A stretch of DNA of 64,000 bases from Aristolochia californica (lineage: Eukaryota > Streptophyta > Magnoliopsida > Piperales > Aristolochiaceae): the NCBI GenBank assembly GCA_029961685.1, contig JARWKL010000015.1:18474801-18538800 (forward strand), written 5' to 3'. A model generated the notes under the pieces. It had not been told where the DNA came from. It did no database searches and saw only the letters and a list, made by a program, of their open reading frames with translations. Of this stretch, positions 35,550 through 47,891 are shown in pieces. Position 1 is the stretch's first letter. Each line of letters opens with the position of its first letter. A program made the translations under genes and the position numbers.

Positions 35550-38500
35550 ATCAACTTTTTGTAAATGGACAAAAAATGGCCTGTTTGGATCGGGTAAATA
35601 TCCCACCGCACGTTCACTTGAGAATTTAATGAGCATTTGTTGTTCTCCTAAAAGTCTTGGATCCTTGGGTCATTCGCATCTTCAACATGATTTATGCATG
35701 CATATCCATATTTAGAACAAGTTAGGATCAATTTGAAATATCTTTCTAACAAAATTCCAAGCTATTAGGGATTGTACTCGTGAAATTTCCCAATTATAGA
35801 TAGCAAAACTTTGGTGTTCATTTCTAGTGTGTGGATAAATTTTCTTTACTTAAATTTATTACTGTTTTAGATTTTTTGCATACTTAAACTCTAAAATTTT
35901 AATTTTGTTGTAATCTATTTTCCTTATCTTTTTTTTTTCTTTACGAGAAAAAAGGAAGAGTGAAAACTCCAGTTTGGATTTTCAAACTAAACCTGGCATC
36001 TAAAATGGAAATGCACAATTGTAGAGAGAGATAATTCCAAAAAGTCTCTGTAATTTTTAGGGATTGTAAGGTTTTTCAGCTTTTTATATATTAGGTTTCA
36101 CAAACATCGAAAAAAGGGGGTAGCGGTGTATTGAACTAAGTGTTGACTCCTAATCCACAAGTCATTTCTTAGAAAAATATTGTTTGTTAGTCATGATCAA
36201 TCACTTTATAATGATCTATGATTGTTAGATCAACTTTTTGTAAACGGGCAAAAAAGGCCATGTTTGGAAGGGGTAAATATCTCACCACACGTTCACTTGA
36301 GAATTTAGAGAGCTTTTGTTGTTCATCTTAAAAGTCTTGGATCCTTGGGTCATTTGCATCACACACATGTTTCATGCATGCATATCCATATTTAAAACAT
36401 GTTAGGATCAATTAGAAATCTCTTTCTTACAAAATTCCAAGCTATTAAGGGTTGTACTAGTGGAATTTCCCTAACATGGATAAAAAAACTTTGGTGTTCA
36501 TTTGTGGTGTGTGGATAAATTTTCTTTACTTATATTTATTATTTTTTTAGATTTTTTACATATCTAAACTCCAAAATTCTCATTTTTTGAGATATATTTG
36601 CCTTATCGTTTTTATTTTATGAGAAAAAATGGAGAGTGAAAAGTCAAGTTTGGATTTTAAAACAAAACCTTGCATCTAAAATGAAAATGCACAAATGTAG
36701 AGAGAGATAATTCCAAAAATTTTATGTAATGTTTAGGGATTGTAAATTCTTTTTGTTTTTATATATTAGATTTCTCAAACATCGAAAAAAGGGGCAGCAA
36801 GGGATTTAACTGAGGGTTGACACCTAACCCACAAGTCATTTATTAAAAACATATAGCTCGTTACTCATGATCTATCACTTTACAATGATCTATGTTGGTT
36901 AGATCAATTTTTGGTAAATGTGCAAAAAAGGGATTGTTTGGATCAGGTTAATATCCCACCACACGTTCACTTGAGAATTTAATGAGCATTTGTTGTTCAC
37001 CTTAAAAGTCTTTGATCATTGGGTCATTTGAATCCTCGACATGTTTCTTGCATGCATATCCTTATTTTAAACACATTAGGATATATTAGAAATCTCTTTC
37101 TTACAAAATTCCAAGCTATCAGGGATTGTACTAGTGGAATTTCTCAAACATGGATAACAAAACTTTAGTGTTCATTTTTGGTTTATGGATTGATTTTATT
37201 TACTCACATTTATTAATGTTTTAGATTTTTTGCATACTTAAACTCTAAAAATTCATTTTGTTGCGATCTATTTGTCTTTTTTTTTTTTTTACTAGAAAAA
37301 AGGGAGAGTGAAAACTAAAGTTTGGATTTTTAAAAAAAAACTGTCATCTAAATTGGAAATGTACAAATGTAGAGAGAGATAATTCAAAAAAGTCACTGTA
37401 ATTTTTAGGGATTGTAAGCTCTTTTAGTTTTTTAAATATTATAATTCGCAAATATTGAAACAAGGGGGGAGCGGGGGATTGAACTGAGTGTGGACTCCTA
37501 ATCCACAACTCATTTCTTAGAAAAAATTAGTCTGTTACTCTTGATCAATAACTTTAATATGATCAATGATCGTTAGATATACTTTTTGTAAATGGGCAAA
37601 AAAAGGCTTGTTTAGACAGGGTAAATATCCCACAGCATGTTCACTTAAGAATTAAATGAGCATTTTTTTTCTCCCAAAAAGTCTTTGACCCTAAGGTCAT
37701 TTTCATCCTCAACATGTTTCATGTATGCATATCCATATTTAAAACATGTTTGGTTCAATTAGAAATTTCTTTCTTACAAAATTCCAAGCTATTAGGGGTT
37801 GCACTAGTGGAATTTCCAATAAATGGATAACAAAACTTTGGTGTTCATTTGTTGTGTGTGGTTAAATTTTCTTTACTTACATTTATTATTGTTTTTTATT
37901 TTTTGCATACCAAAACTCTAAAATTTTCATTTTGTAGCGATCTATTTGCCTTATCTTTTTATTTTATGAGAAAAACTTGAGAGTGAAAACTCAAGTTTGG
38001 ATTTTAAAACAAAACCTGACATCTAAAATGGAAATGCAAAATAGCAGAGAGAGATAATTCCAAAAATTCTATGTAATTTTTAGGAATTGAAAAATCTTTA
38101 AGTTTTTTATATATTATATTTCACAAACAACAGAAAAAGGGTGGAGTTGGGGATTTAACTGAGTGTTGACCCCTAAATCACAAGTCATTTTTTAAAAATA
38201 TGTAGGTCGTTACTCATGATCAATAATTTTACAATGATCTATGATTGTTAGATCAACTTTTGGTAAATGGGAAAAAAATGGCTTGTTTGCATCGGGCAAA
38301 CATCCCACCGCTCGTTCACTTGGGAATTTAATGAGCATTTTTTGTTCTCCTTTAAAGTCATTGATCCTTGGGTCATTTGCATCTTCAACATGTTTCATAC
38401 TTGCACATCCATATTTAAAACAGGCTAGGATTAATTAAAAATCTCTTTCTTGCAAAATTTCAAGCTATTAGGGGTTGTACTAGTGGAATTTCCATAACAT

Positions 38501-39600
38501 GGGTAAAAAAACTTTGGTGTTCATTTGTGGTATGCGGATAAATTTTCTTTACTTATATTATTATTTTTTTATATTTTTTGCATACATAAACTCTAAAATT
38601 TTCATTATGTTGCCATCTATTTGCCTTATCTTTTTTTGGTTACGAGAAAACAAGGGAGAGTGAAAATTCAAGTTTGGATTTTGAAGCAAAACTTGGCATC
38701 TAAAATGGAAATGAACAAATGCATATAGAGATAATTCCAAAAAGACTCTATAATTTTGAGAGATTGTAAAATGTTTTAGTTTTTTATATATTAGCTTCCG
38801 CAAACATCGGAAAAAAGGGGGAGCGGGGGATTTAACTGAGTGTTTACCCCTAATCCACAAGTCATTACTTACAAAAATGTAGCTCGTTACTCATGATCAA
38901 CCACATTATATTGATCTATGATTGTTAGATCAACTTTTTCAAAATGGGCTAAAAAGGCTTGTTGCGATCGGGTAAATATCCCACCACTCGTTCACTTGAA
39001 AATTTAATGAGCATTGGTTCTTCTCCTTAAAAATTTTGGATCCTAGGGTCATTTTCGTCTTCAACATGTTTCATGCATGCATATCCATAATTAAAACATG
39101 TTAGGAACGATTAGAAATCTGTTTCTTACAAAATTCCAAGCAATTATGGGTTGTAGAAGTGGAATTTTCCAAACATGGATAACAAAACTTTGGTGTTTAT
39201 TTGTTGTGTGTTGATAAATTTTCTTTACTTAAATTTATTATTGTTTTTTAATTTTTTCATACATAAACTCTAAAATTTTCATTTTGTTGTGATCTATTTG
39301 CCTTATCTTTTTTTGTTTACGAGAAAAAGGGAGAGTGATTACTAAAGTTTGGATTTTAAAACAGAACTTGGCATCTAAAATGGAAATGCACAAATGCAGA
39401 GAGCGATAATTCTTAAAAGTCTCTGTAATTTTTAGGGATTGTATACTATTTTAATTTTTATATATTACATTTTGCAAACACCGAAAAAAGGGGGGAGCAG
39501 GGGATTTAACTGACTGTTGACTCCTAAGGCACAAGTCATTTCTTACCAAAAAATAGCTCGTTACTCATGATCAATCCCTTTACAATGATCTATGATTGTT
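35550..39600. repeat. 6-mer HOR unit B-C-D-F-G-A, copy 1
   Basis: Anchors 35659 (B), 36339 (C), 37013 (D), 37686 (F), 38362 (G) and 39038 (A) lead to the next B at 39711, a unit of 4,052 bp. F in this version carries 'cctcaacatgtttcatg' and 'aaacatgtttggttcaatt', the same variants as the copy at 56,026. This supports common descent of the two units. Confidence 0.72.
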
Positions 39601-42600
39601 AGATCAACTTTCTTTAAATAAGCAAAAAAATGGCATGTTTGGATCGGGTAAATATCCCACCGCACGTTCACTTGAGAATTTAATGAGCATTTGTTGTTCT
39701 CCTTAAAAGTCTGTCATTCGCATCTTCAACATGTTTTATGCATGCATATCCATATTTAGAACAAGTTTGGATCAATTAGAAATCCCTTTCTTACAAAATT
39801 CCAAGCTATTAGAGGTTGTACTAGTGGAATTTTTCAAATATGGATAACAAAACATTGGTGTTCATTTGTAGTGTGTGGATAAATTTTATTTTCTAAAATT
39901 TATTATTGTTTTTTATTTTTTTCATACTAAAACTCTAAAATTTTAATTTTGTTGCGATTTTTTTGCCTTATCTTTTTTTTCTTTATGAGAAAAAGGGAGA
40001 CAGAAACTCCAGTTTCGATTTTAAAATAAAACCAGGCATCTAAAATGGAAATGCACAAATGCAGAGAGAGATGATTCCAAAAAGTCTCTATAAATTTTAG
40101 GGATTGTAAGCTTTTTTTGTTTTTTATATATTAGGTTTCACAAACATCGAAAAAATGGGGGAGCAGGGGATAGAAATGAGTGTCTACTCTTTATCCACAA
40201 GTCATTTCTTAGAAAAATATTGTTCATTACTCATGAACAATCACTTTTCAATGATCTATGATTGTTAGATCAACTTTTTGTAAATGGGCAAAAAAGGGCA
40301 TGTTTAAACGGGGTAAATATCCCACCGCACGTTCACTTGAGAATTTAATGAGCATTTGTTGTTCTCCTTAAAATTCTTGGATCCTTGGGTTATTTGCATC
40401 ACACATGTTTCATACCTGCATATCCATATTTAAAATATTTTAGGATCAATTAGAAATCTCTTTCTTAAAAAATTCCAAGCTATTAAGTGTTGTACTAGTG
40501 GAATTTCCCTAACATGGATAACAAAAATTTTGTGTTCAATTGTGATGTGGGGATAAATTTTCTCTACTTACATTTATTATTTTTTTAGATTTTTTTCATA
40601 TCTAAACTATAAAATTTTCATTTTTTGGCTATCAATTTGCCTTATATTTTTTATTTTAAGATAAAAAAGGTGAGTAAAAACTAAAGTTTAGATTTTAAAA
40701 CAAAACCTGGTCTAACATAGATATGCACAAATGCAGAGAGAGATAATTCCAAAAAGTCTCTATAATTTCTAGGGATTGTAAACTCTTTTATTTTTTAATA
40801 TATTAGATTTCGCAAATATCGAAAAAAGGGGGGGTGGGGGAATTAACTGAGTGTTGACACCGAACCCAGAGGTCATTTCTTACAAAAATATAGCTTGTTA
40901 CTAATTATCAATCACTTTACAATGATTTATGTTTGTTAGATCAACTTTTGGTAAACAAAAAATGGCTTGTCTGGATTGGGTAAATATCCCACCACACGTT
41001 CACTTGAGAATTTAATTAGCATTTGGTGTTCACCTAAAAAGTCTTCAATCCTTATGTTATTTGCATCTTCAACATGTTTCTTGCATGCATATCCATATTT
41101 TAAATATGTTAGGATTGATTAGAAATATCTTTTTAACAAAATTCCAAACAATTAGGTGTTGTACTAGAGGAATTTCCCAAACATGGATAACAAAACTTTG
41201 GTGTTCATTTGTGGTATGTGGATAAATTTTCCTTACTCACATTTATTATTATTTTAGATTTTTTGCATACATATACTCTAAAATTTTCATTTTGTTCCGA
41301 ACTATTTGCCTTATCGTTTTTTATTTACAAGAAAAAGGGAGAGTTAATACTCAAGTTTGGATTTAAAAACAAAACTTGGCATCTAAAATGGAAATACCCA
41401 AATGCAGAGAGATAATTCCAAAAGTCTCTATAATTTGTAGGGATTGTAAACCCTTTTAGTTTTTTATATATTAGGTTTCACAAATATCGAAAAGAGGGGC
41501 ATATGGGGGATTTAACTAAGTATTGATTCCTAATCCACAAGTCATTTATTACAAGAATATAGCTCGTTACTCATGATCAATCTTTTAGTAAATTGGTAAA
41601 AAAATGCATTGTTTGGATCAGGTAAATATCCCACCGCACATTCACTTGAGAATTTAATAAGAATTTTTTGTTCTCCTTAAAAGTCTTGGATCCTGGGGTC
41701 ATTTGCATCTTCAGAATGATTCATGAATGCATATCCATATTTGAAACAAGTTAGGACCAATTAGAAATTTCTTTCTTACAAAATTGAGAGTGATTAGGGT
41801 TTGTACAAATGGAATTTCCCAAACATGGATGACAAATATTTGGTGTTCATTAGAGGTGTGTGGATAAATTTTCTTTACTTACGTTTATTATTGTTTTAGA
41901 ATTTTTGCATATATAAACTCTAAAGTTTTCATTTTGTTGCGATCTTCTTGCCAAATCTGTTTTTGGTTTTCGAGAAAAAAGGGTGAGAGAAAACTCAAGT
42001 TTGGATATTAAAATAAAACCTGTCAACTAAAATGGAAATGCACAAATTCAGAGGGAGATAATAGAGAAAAAGTGAATGTAATTTTTAGGAATTATTAACT
42101 CTTTTAGTTTTTTATATATTAAGTTTTACAAATATCGGAAAAAGGGGGGAGTGGGTGATTTAGCTGCGTGTTGACCCCTAACCCACAAGTCATTTTTTAC
42201 AAAAATATAGCTCGTTACTCATGATCAATCACTTTACAATGATATATGATTTTTAGATCAACTTTTGTAAATGGGCAAAAAATGGCTTGGTTGAATCGGG
42301 TAAATATCCCAATGCACGTTTACTTGAGAATTTAATGAGCATTTTTTGTTCTCCATAAAAGTCTTGGATCCTTGGGTCATTTGCATATTCAACATGTTTC
42401 ATGCATGCAAATCCATATTTAAAACATGTTAGGATCAATTAGAAATCACTTTCTAACAAAATTCCAAGCTATTAGGGGTTTTACTAGTGGACTTTCCCTA
42501 ACATGGATAACAAAACTTTGGTGTTCATTTGTGGTGTGTGGATATATTTTCTTTACTTACATTTATTATTTTTTTAGATTTTTTTCATACATCAACTCTA

Positions 42601-42781
42601 AATTTTCATTTTGTTGCAATCTTTTAGCCTTATCTTTTTTTATTTACGAGAAAAAAGGGAGAGTGAATTCTCAAGTTTGGATTTTAAAACAAAACCCTAC
42701 ATCTAAAATGGAAATGCACTAATGCAAAGAGAGATAATTCATAAAAGTCTTTGTAATTTTTAGGGATTGTAAGCCCTTTTA

Positions 42782-42796
42782 GGGGGGTTAGTCAAC
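42782..42796 (+). repeat. Left terminal inverted repeat
   Basis: GGGGGGTTAGTCAAC, preceded by TTA from the satellite 'cccttttag' stretch. It pairs perfectly with the right end. Confidence 0.93.
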
Positions 42797-43387
42797 AAAA
42801 TGAAAATTTGATCTTCATCTTCATCTTATGCATCTATATGATCTTCATCTTCGAAATGGGTGTTAGTGTGGACAACTTCATCTTCGAAATCTTTGAAATA
42901 GGGTGTTAGTGTGGACAACTTCATCTTCATCTTCATCTTAGAAATTTAAAATCATTCATTTTATTAATTATAACAATGAACTAATTAAACCAAAGTGTTT
43001 GAGTTAACAATATTTTAATTACCACTATTAAATCACTAATACAATAGAGTAAATAAAAAAAATTATGATTAATGAATAAAAAATATTATATTAATAACAA
43101 AAGATAGATTTGCATTGTATTAATCAATAATATATTTTGAAAAAATTAAAAGTAATTAATTAATCAAATGCATACCTTAATTATATTTTATTTACCAGAG
43201 ACTTAAATATGAAGTTTAATATAGTAATAAAATTAAAAATAATAATAAATAAATACATATACAACTTTGAAAATAACCTAAAAAAAATTATTCAAATAAT
43301 GAGTTCATGCCTTTAATATTACAATCAACGAGTTACAAGTTTAGCACATATAAATTACGCATGTTCAAAAGTAATAAGAGTAAACCA
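42797..43387. other. Harbinger left subterminal region
   Basis: Noncoding, downstream of the transposase gene. It begins with many 'cttcatctt' motifs and a 43-bp direct duplication ('gggtgttagtgtggacaact' at 42,858 and 42,901), then becomes AT-rich without clear structure. Subterminal motif clusters can serve as transposase-binding sites in this superfamily; the 'gatcttca' motif also occurs near the right end ('gaagatcatc' at about 47,871). The 3' untranslated region of the transposase is expected here. Confidence 0.7.
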
Positions 43388-44771
43388 TCATTTATCGTTC
43401 CACATGGATGTCGATATGGCATCTCGAAATTGTGCGGCTCTTGTGAATTCTAATGCACTCTGCCTCCGAATGCTTATTACTTGGCTACCCACATCCTCAA
43501 TATCATCGCAATCGTCACTGTCTGTATCATCCATTGCACCTAATTGGACCGCATCACCTCCTCCACTGAGATCGCCACCCGAATCATCATCTTCATCTTC
43601 AAATATATCATCATAATCTTCTGCACGTATATAATTGTGCAATATGCAACAAGCATGTACAATTTTCACCTGGATCTTAAAAGAAAATGGAGTGCCTTTT
43701 AACATTTGAAATCGAGCTTTTAAAGCACCAAAAGTTAGCTCAATAATATTTCGTAACGATGAATGTCTTCGGTTGAATAATTCTTTTTCATTTTTAGGAA
43801 TATTATCTCCAAATTCTTGCAGATGATATCGGGTTCCTCGATATGGAGCCAAAAATCCCGGAAGATTTGCATAACCAGCATCAACTAGATAATGTTTTCC
43901 TATAATAAAAATTATATACCACAAAAAATAATTGAAGATAAAATAGATAAAAAATTACTGCATAAAAATATATTACTTACCTTCAGGTACAAAGATTTTA
44001 TCTCAACGAGTCAATGCATCCTTCAGTACACGGGAATCGGCTGCTGACCCCTCCGATCCAGCAAGTACATAAGTGAATTGCATATCAAATGAACATGCTG
44101 CCATCACATTTTGTGAGAGATAACCTTTTCTATTCCAAAACCTTGGTTGATCTTCAAGTGGAATGTTGGTTTTGATATGAGTTCCATCAATAGCTCCAAT
44201 ACAATCCTAATTATACATTTTCAATTAATATTTACTAAATTTGTATATTAATGTAAAATTATTTAGTTATAGGAAGTGATGTTACCTTGAAGTAGGTATA
44301 AAACATTGAATTTGTTAAAATCTTCGAGTGTGTGCGTTCCGAAGGCCGTTTGATGTAATCAGAGTGAAGTTTGAGGATTGCATCCAACACCTTGTTGAAA
44401 TACTTACTTATCGTCCAGTTTGATCTATCAAACATTTCTGCTGTGACACTATACACTTGTCCTTGACCAACAGTTAGGAGAAAATATGCAAGTTGTTCTT
44501 CAACTGAGATGGTCTTTGTGGCTGATAAAAACCCTTTACTAGTAAGTATATCTGCGAATTTGTGAAATACCAGTTGGTTCATCATGTACACTTTCCGAAA
44601 TTTAACTGGAGATTTGTCTAGTGCCTTTTGCAAATACAATGGACCATTCATCCCACAAGAACATGGTACACATCTGTTGCAATGGTACAGATAGTATCTT
44701 TCCATGGCGATCAACAAAGTTGTGAATGCATCCATAGTTGCAACTTTTTCATCGTCTGTCATAGTATCCAT
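43388..44771 (-). pseudogene. Harbinger DDE transposase, 3 exons, one in-frame stop
   Basis: Exons on the minus strand are 44771-44286, 44206-43981 and 43899-43388; the introns have GT-AG borders (AAG|GTAACA...TTAG|GATTG; GAAG|GTAAGT...TATAG|GAAAA). They join in frame to 408 codons including the stop, a normal length for plant PIF/Harbinger transposases. Exon 1 carries the helix-rich N-terminus with SVEEQLAYFLLTVG. The DDE nuclease residues are D169 (GAIDGTHIKT), D244 (YLVDAGYAN) and E291 (RNIIELTFGALKARF), all present. The C-terminus is acidic. Codon 230 is TGA (44005-44003) where an arginine codon CGA is likely, in LTR-stop-DKIFVPEG, consistent with a C-to-T change at a methylated CpG. The start at 44771 was chosen because it is the first ATG and is preceded by a plausible splice acceptor; an in-frame extension upstream has no ATG. 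The function, cutting and joining element ends in the nucleus, is inferred from the family. Confidence 0.93.
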
Positions 44772-44810
44772 GGAAATCCACAAATTTAATCGCCTAAAAT
44801 TCGTAAACAC

Positions 44811-45141
44811 AAGTAAACATCAATCTTCAATCATAACCTATTTGCAATCACACCTATAAACAACCATATTCATCCACATTCCCACATCCTACATTCAATC
44901 ACATCCTACATTCATCCACATTCCCGCATCCTACATTCATCAACATTCCCACATCCTACATTCATCCACATTCCACATCCATACTCAAAACACCATATTG
45001 ATCTATGCAATATATAAACACAACAACATATCAAATTTAAATACAAACCATACTAATAAGTCTTGCAACGTCATAATTCAAATATCATGTCTACTACATA
45101 ATAATATTCCAAAAAAATAGTGTATTTATAACGCATTACAA
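44811..45141. repeat. Spacer between the Harbinger genes, with a 25-bp minisatellite
   Basis: Between the end of the Myb-like gene and the transposase. At 44871-44981 the motif 'catccacattcccacatcc' recurs at 44871, 44913, 44938 and 44963, with a 25-bp period in the last copies. The remainder is AT-rich and shows no coding signal. The transposase promoter or 5' untranslated exon should lie here; no individual element can be pinned down. Confidence 0.75.
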
Positions 45142-46123
45142 TTAGTTTTCAAAACATAATTTAAGCCACTCGACCAGCTCTTCCACTGTCATTTCCAAAA
45201 ACATGACCTTCTTAGTTGGTGTATCCAACCATGAAGGAGTGCGATACTTCAATTCTGTAGGCAAGTCCGGGATTTCCCTGAGGTCTTTGACGAAATCTCT
45301 TACAATATCGTCTTTCATCATGAAATTCTCAAATGTCTGAGCAATTCGATCTATTGCATCAAAGATTTTGCTACTAGTGTCATTATCGGGCATTTTGGTT
45401 CTCTTTCTACGACGACTTGAAGATGACCGTTTACTTCTTTCAGATTGATTACCTAGAGACTCATCCATGCTTAATAATGGTGATGGAGTATCCCTAACTA
45501 TATCAACATCCTCTGGCTCATCCATCGGAACATGTTCCGATTCACGGATCACCTCATCACCCTGATCTACAAAGCTTGCAGCTCCTGACCCTACCGCTAT
45601 TGTGTTTCCCACCACCACAACTAATTTGTCGTACAGGGGGCAGCCTTCACGTCTGTACTTCTCAGTATCTTTATGCTCCTACAAGAATAAAACATCATTT
45701 AGATGTCTTGGAATAAAGTTATACTAATGCAGATAACATAAAAAATATTTTATAATACATCATGTAGTCGAGCCATACAGATTTACTAACCTTTATGTAA
45801 TCAAGCCATACAGAATTACATGCAGTAACTCGTTGTGCGGTTGCATCCCAAACAAACCCACTAGTGTTGATACAGCTCGTTACCGTTTGGTATGTTTTCT
45901 TCCATGCTCTTGTTCGATTCTTCACCTGCTCAACAGTTTTTTTCATGACTGTGTCTTCATTGAACTTATTTACACAGTCCATGTATACCTCATGCTTCCA
46001 CACCCCGTTAGGCAACTTGTTCCCTAGATTGACCTGCTCGACCAAGAGATCGAGCATTTTGCTATCATCATCGAATGCCCAAATATCATATGTTCGACCA
46101 CTTGGTTGTCTTCTTGCAGCCAT
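45142..46123 (-). CDS. Harbinger Myb/SANT-like DNA-binding protein (ORF1), 2 exons
   Basis: Exon 1 is 46123-45791 and exon 2 is 45678-45142, joined in frame (ATAAAG|GTTAGT ... TTGTAG|GAGCAT) to 289 residues plus TAA. Residues ~11-111 form a Myb/SANT-like domain of the type paired with PIF/Harbinger transposases, with spaced tryptophans W15, W42, W74, W92 and W106 and the motif VKNRTRAWKK. The middle is acidic and serine-rich, followed by a basic stretch at ~192-206 (RSKRSSSSRRRKRTK) that could act as a nuclear localisation signal. The C-terminus is predicted helical (VEELVEWLKLCFEN). No stop or frameshift is seen, so this gene looks intact. It lies upstream of the transposase in the same direction, 370 bp away. 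An in-frame 33-bp duplication overlaps the splice donor. Its role in binding element ends and bringing the transposase to the nucleus is known for the family and inferred here. Confidence 0.9.
45761..45817. repeat. 33-bp direct duplication across the ORF1 splice donor
   Basis: 'catgtagtcgagccatacag' (45761) and 'tatgtaatcaagccatacag' (45794) lie 33 bp apart. On the coding strand both encode SVWLDY, once at the end of exon 1 and once inside the intron; 33 bp is 11 codons, so the frame stays open into the intron. Confidence 0.85.
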
Positions 46124-46550
46124 GTATAATCTAAATCCAAGACGGTCCTCATGAAAAAAACTTTATCAGACAACCTTTACTCGTCACGGAAACACAAACC
46201 ATAAAAAAAAATACCAACACAAACCATAAAAAAAATACCATGTGGTAGATATGTATAATACCCGAATCTCCTCACCACATGGCAAAAACATTCCATAGCA
46301 CTTCAAAAATTCTCAACAACATTCTCACACATTTCAAAATTAATTAAATTATTTTCACTAATGCATATGCACTAAATAATGAAAACACACACACATCAAG
46401 TCCAAATTCACCGAAGACCCCTCACAGAGCCCCATATAACTTCGCAGTCACTATGAACTGTACCTCGTCAGTGATGGGGGTCGGGTTTCGTTGGCAAATG
46501 GACGCCCGTGTAGGCGACTCAACCTTGTTTGAATTGGACTAAAAACCCAT
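46124..46550. other. Upstream flank of Harbinger ORF1
   Basis: Noncoding sequence 5' of the Myb-like gene. It has an A-rich duplicated phrase ('aacacaaaccataaaaaaa' near 46,190 and 46,215) and a short GC-richer stretch at 46,470-46,530. Probably the 5' untranslated region or promoter of ORF1; no TATA box can be assigned with confidence. Confidence 0.6.
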
Positions 46551-47040
46551 AAACACTAATTCCAGAACTTAATACCTTAAAAGCCCAAAACCCTAAACCC
46601 TAATTCCAAACCCAAAACCTCAAAAACCCTAGCGCTTAAAAACACAAAACCCCCAAAACCTTAAAAACCATAAACCCCCTAAACCTTAAAAATCCTAATC
46701 CCTAAAATACCCTAAACCTTTAACCTAAACCCTAAACCCTAAACCCTAAATCATAAACCCTAAACCCTAAACCCGAAACACAAACCATAAAAAAAAAAAA
46801 CTAAACCATCAAACCCTAAACCCTATCACCTACTAAACTCTAAACCCTAAACACTAATTCCAGGACTTAATACATTAAAAGCCCTAAACCCTAAACCCTA
46901 CACCCTAATTCCAAACCCTAAACCCAAAAAACCTTATAGCTTAAAAACCCTAAACCCCCTAAACCTTAAAAACCCTAATACCTAAAATACCCTAAATCCT
47001 TAACCATAAACCCTAAACCCGAATTACTGGACCCTTAAAT
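46551..47040. repeat. Telomere-like (CCCTAAA) repeats, duplicated with 298-bp period
   Basis: Dense but degenerate runs of the plant telomere motif (for example 'aaccctaaaccctaaaccct' around 46,732-46,765) mixed with related words such as 'aaacccccaaaacc'. The block is an imperfect tandem duplication: 'aaacactaattccag' starts both copies at 46,551 and 46,849, and each contains 'cttaaaaaccctaa'- and 'aaaataccctaaa'-like phrases in the same order. It is internal to the transposon, so it is not a chromosome end. In plants, short AAACCCTAA words are known promoter elements (telo-boxes), which gives one possible role. Confidence 0.88.
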
Positions 47041-47291
47041 ACCGAGCAGCAAACCCTAAAAATAATCCATACACGAATCAAAAATTTAGACAATAAATCG
47101 TAACCCTAAATCATAAAATAATGCACAAATAACCCCAAATTACGCACTGGAAATAAATTTAAATCAAATAAAACACTAATTTAATGAAAAAAATTAGGGT
47201 TTAGGCATACCTTCTGAAATTTGGGGAAATCCGAAGCCGAAGGGTGAAATCGATGCCTAATCGAAGTAGATATTAAGCAATCGATGCCCAA

Positions 47292-47730
47292 ATGTCCAAA
47301 ATCGAAGAAAATCAAAATGGAAATGGGGAAATCGAACGAAATCGGAAGGTATTTTCGGGGGAAAGGAGACTAGCCAGAGTGAGAAGGGAGTGGGAGGCCG
47401 AAAGGGAGAAGAGAGGGAGAAGACAGAGAAGAAAGGGAGGTCGGGAGGGAATAGAGAGAGAGAAGCGAGAGAGAGCGAGTCCAAGAGAAGAGAGGGAGTC
47501 ACAAAGACGAGAGAGGGGGTGCGAGAGAGAGGGCGAGGCCAAGAGAAGACCGAGAGTTGAGGCCGGAGACAAGAGGGAACTGAGATGGTGGCCGGAGACG
47601 AAGGACGATGTCAACGTCGGGGGCGCAGGGAGACGAGAGAGGGAAGGGAGTGCGGGAGAGAGGAAGAAAAAATGATAAATGGCGACGCGCGATGGGGGGG
47701 TGCGAGGAGAGAGAGGGAAAAATGTGAGCG
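47292..47730. repeat. Purine-rich (GA) tract in the Harbinger 5' region
   Basis: Plus strand is dominated by 'gagagagaggg' and 'gggagaag' words, so the minus (coding) strand is CT-rich. Open frames across it on both strands are products of low complexity, not genes. GC content is much higher than in the surrounding DNA. CT-rich patches are common in plant core promoters and 5' leaders, so a regulatory role for the minus-strand genes is possible. Confidence 0.8.
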
Positions 47731-47891
47731 TCGCCTGTCCTTCAATTCAAAGAAGATCAAAAAGGACCTTCTTCCACATGATCGAAATTAAACCATGGAG
47801 ATGAAGGACCCCTTCATCCCCTGCATCAAGATGAAGCTTCATCTGCGCTCCACTAACGACTTCAAGTGTTGAAGATCATCTCGTCCTTCAA
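47731..47891. other. Harbinger right subterminal region
   Basis: Contains short inverted and direct repeats around 'gatgaag' and 'cttcatc' (for example 'gatgaaggaccccttcatcc' at 47,800 and 'gatgaagcttcatc' at 47,830), which can form small hairpins. The same 'cttcatc' word is abundant near the left end. Such motifs may be transposase or Myb-protein binding sites. Confidence 0.65.

Larger units (their letters stand above)
35511..42781. repeat. Satellite array, segment 2
   Basis: Continuation of the same satellite between the two transposon insertions, with 11 monomer anchors (35659, 36339, 37013, 37686, 38362, 39038, 39711, 40379, 41046, 41688, 42366). The order of types is B C D F G A B C D H I. 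Type H (GAATGATTCATGAATGC) and type I (CATGCAAATCC followed by 'atcactttctaac') first appear at 41.7-42.4 kb. After removing the retrotransposon and one target-site duplication, the distance between anchors 32317 and 35659 is about 675 bp, so the array was continuous before the insertion. Confidence 0.96.

Noticed and set aside
46551..47040. A chromosome end or ordinary interstitial telomere
   Set aside because: The repeats are degenerate, internally duplicated and enclosed by the inverted repeats of a DNA transposon with satellite on both sides.
47292..47675. 127-codon plus-strand frame rich in Arg and Glu
   Set aside because: Caused by the GA-rich low-complexity tract; overlapping frames are open on both strands.
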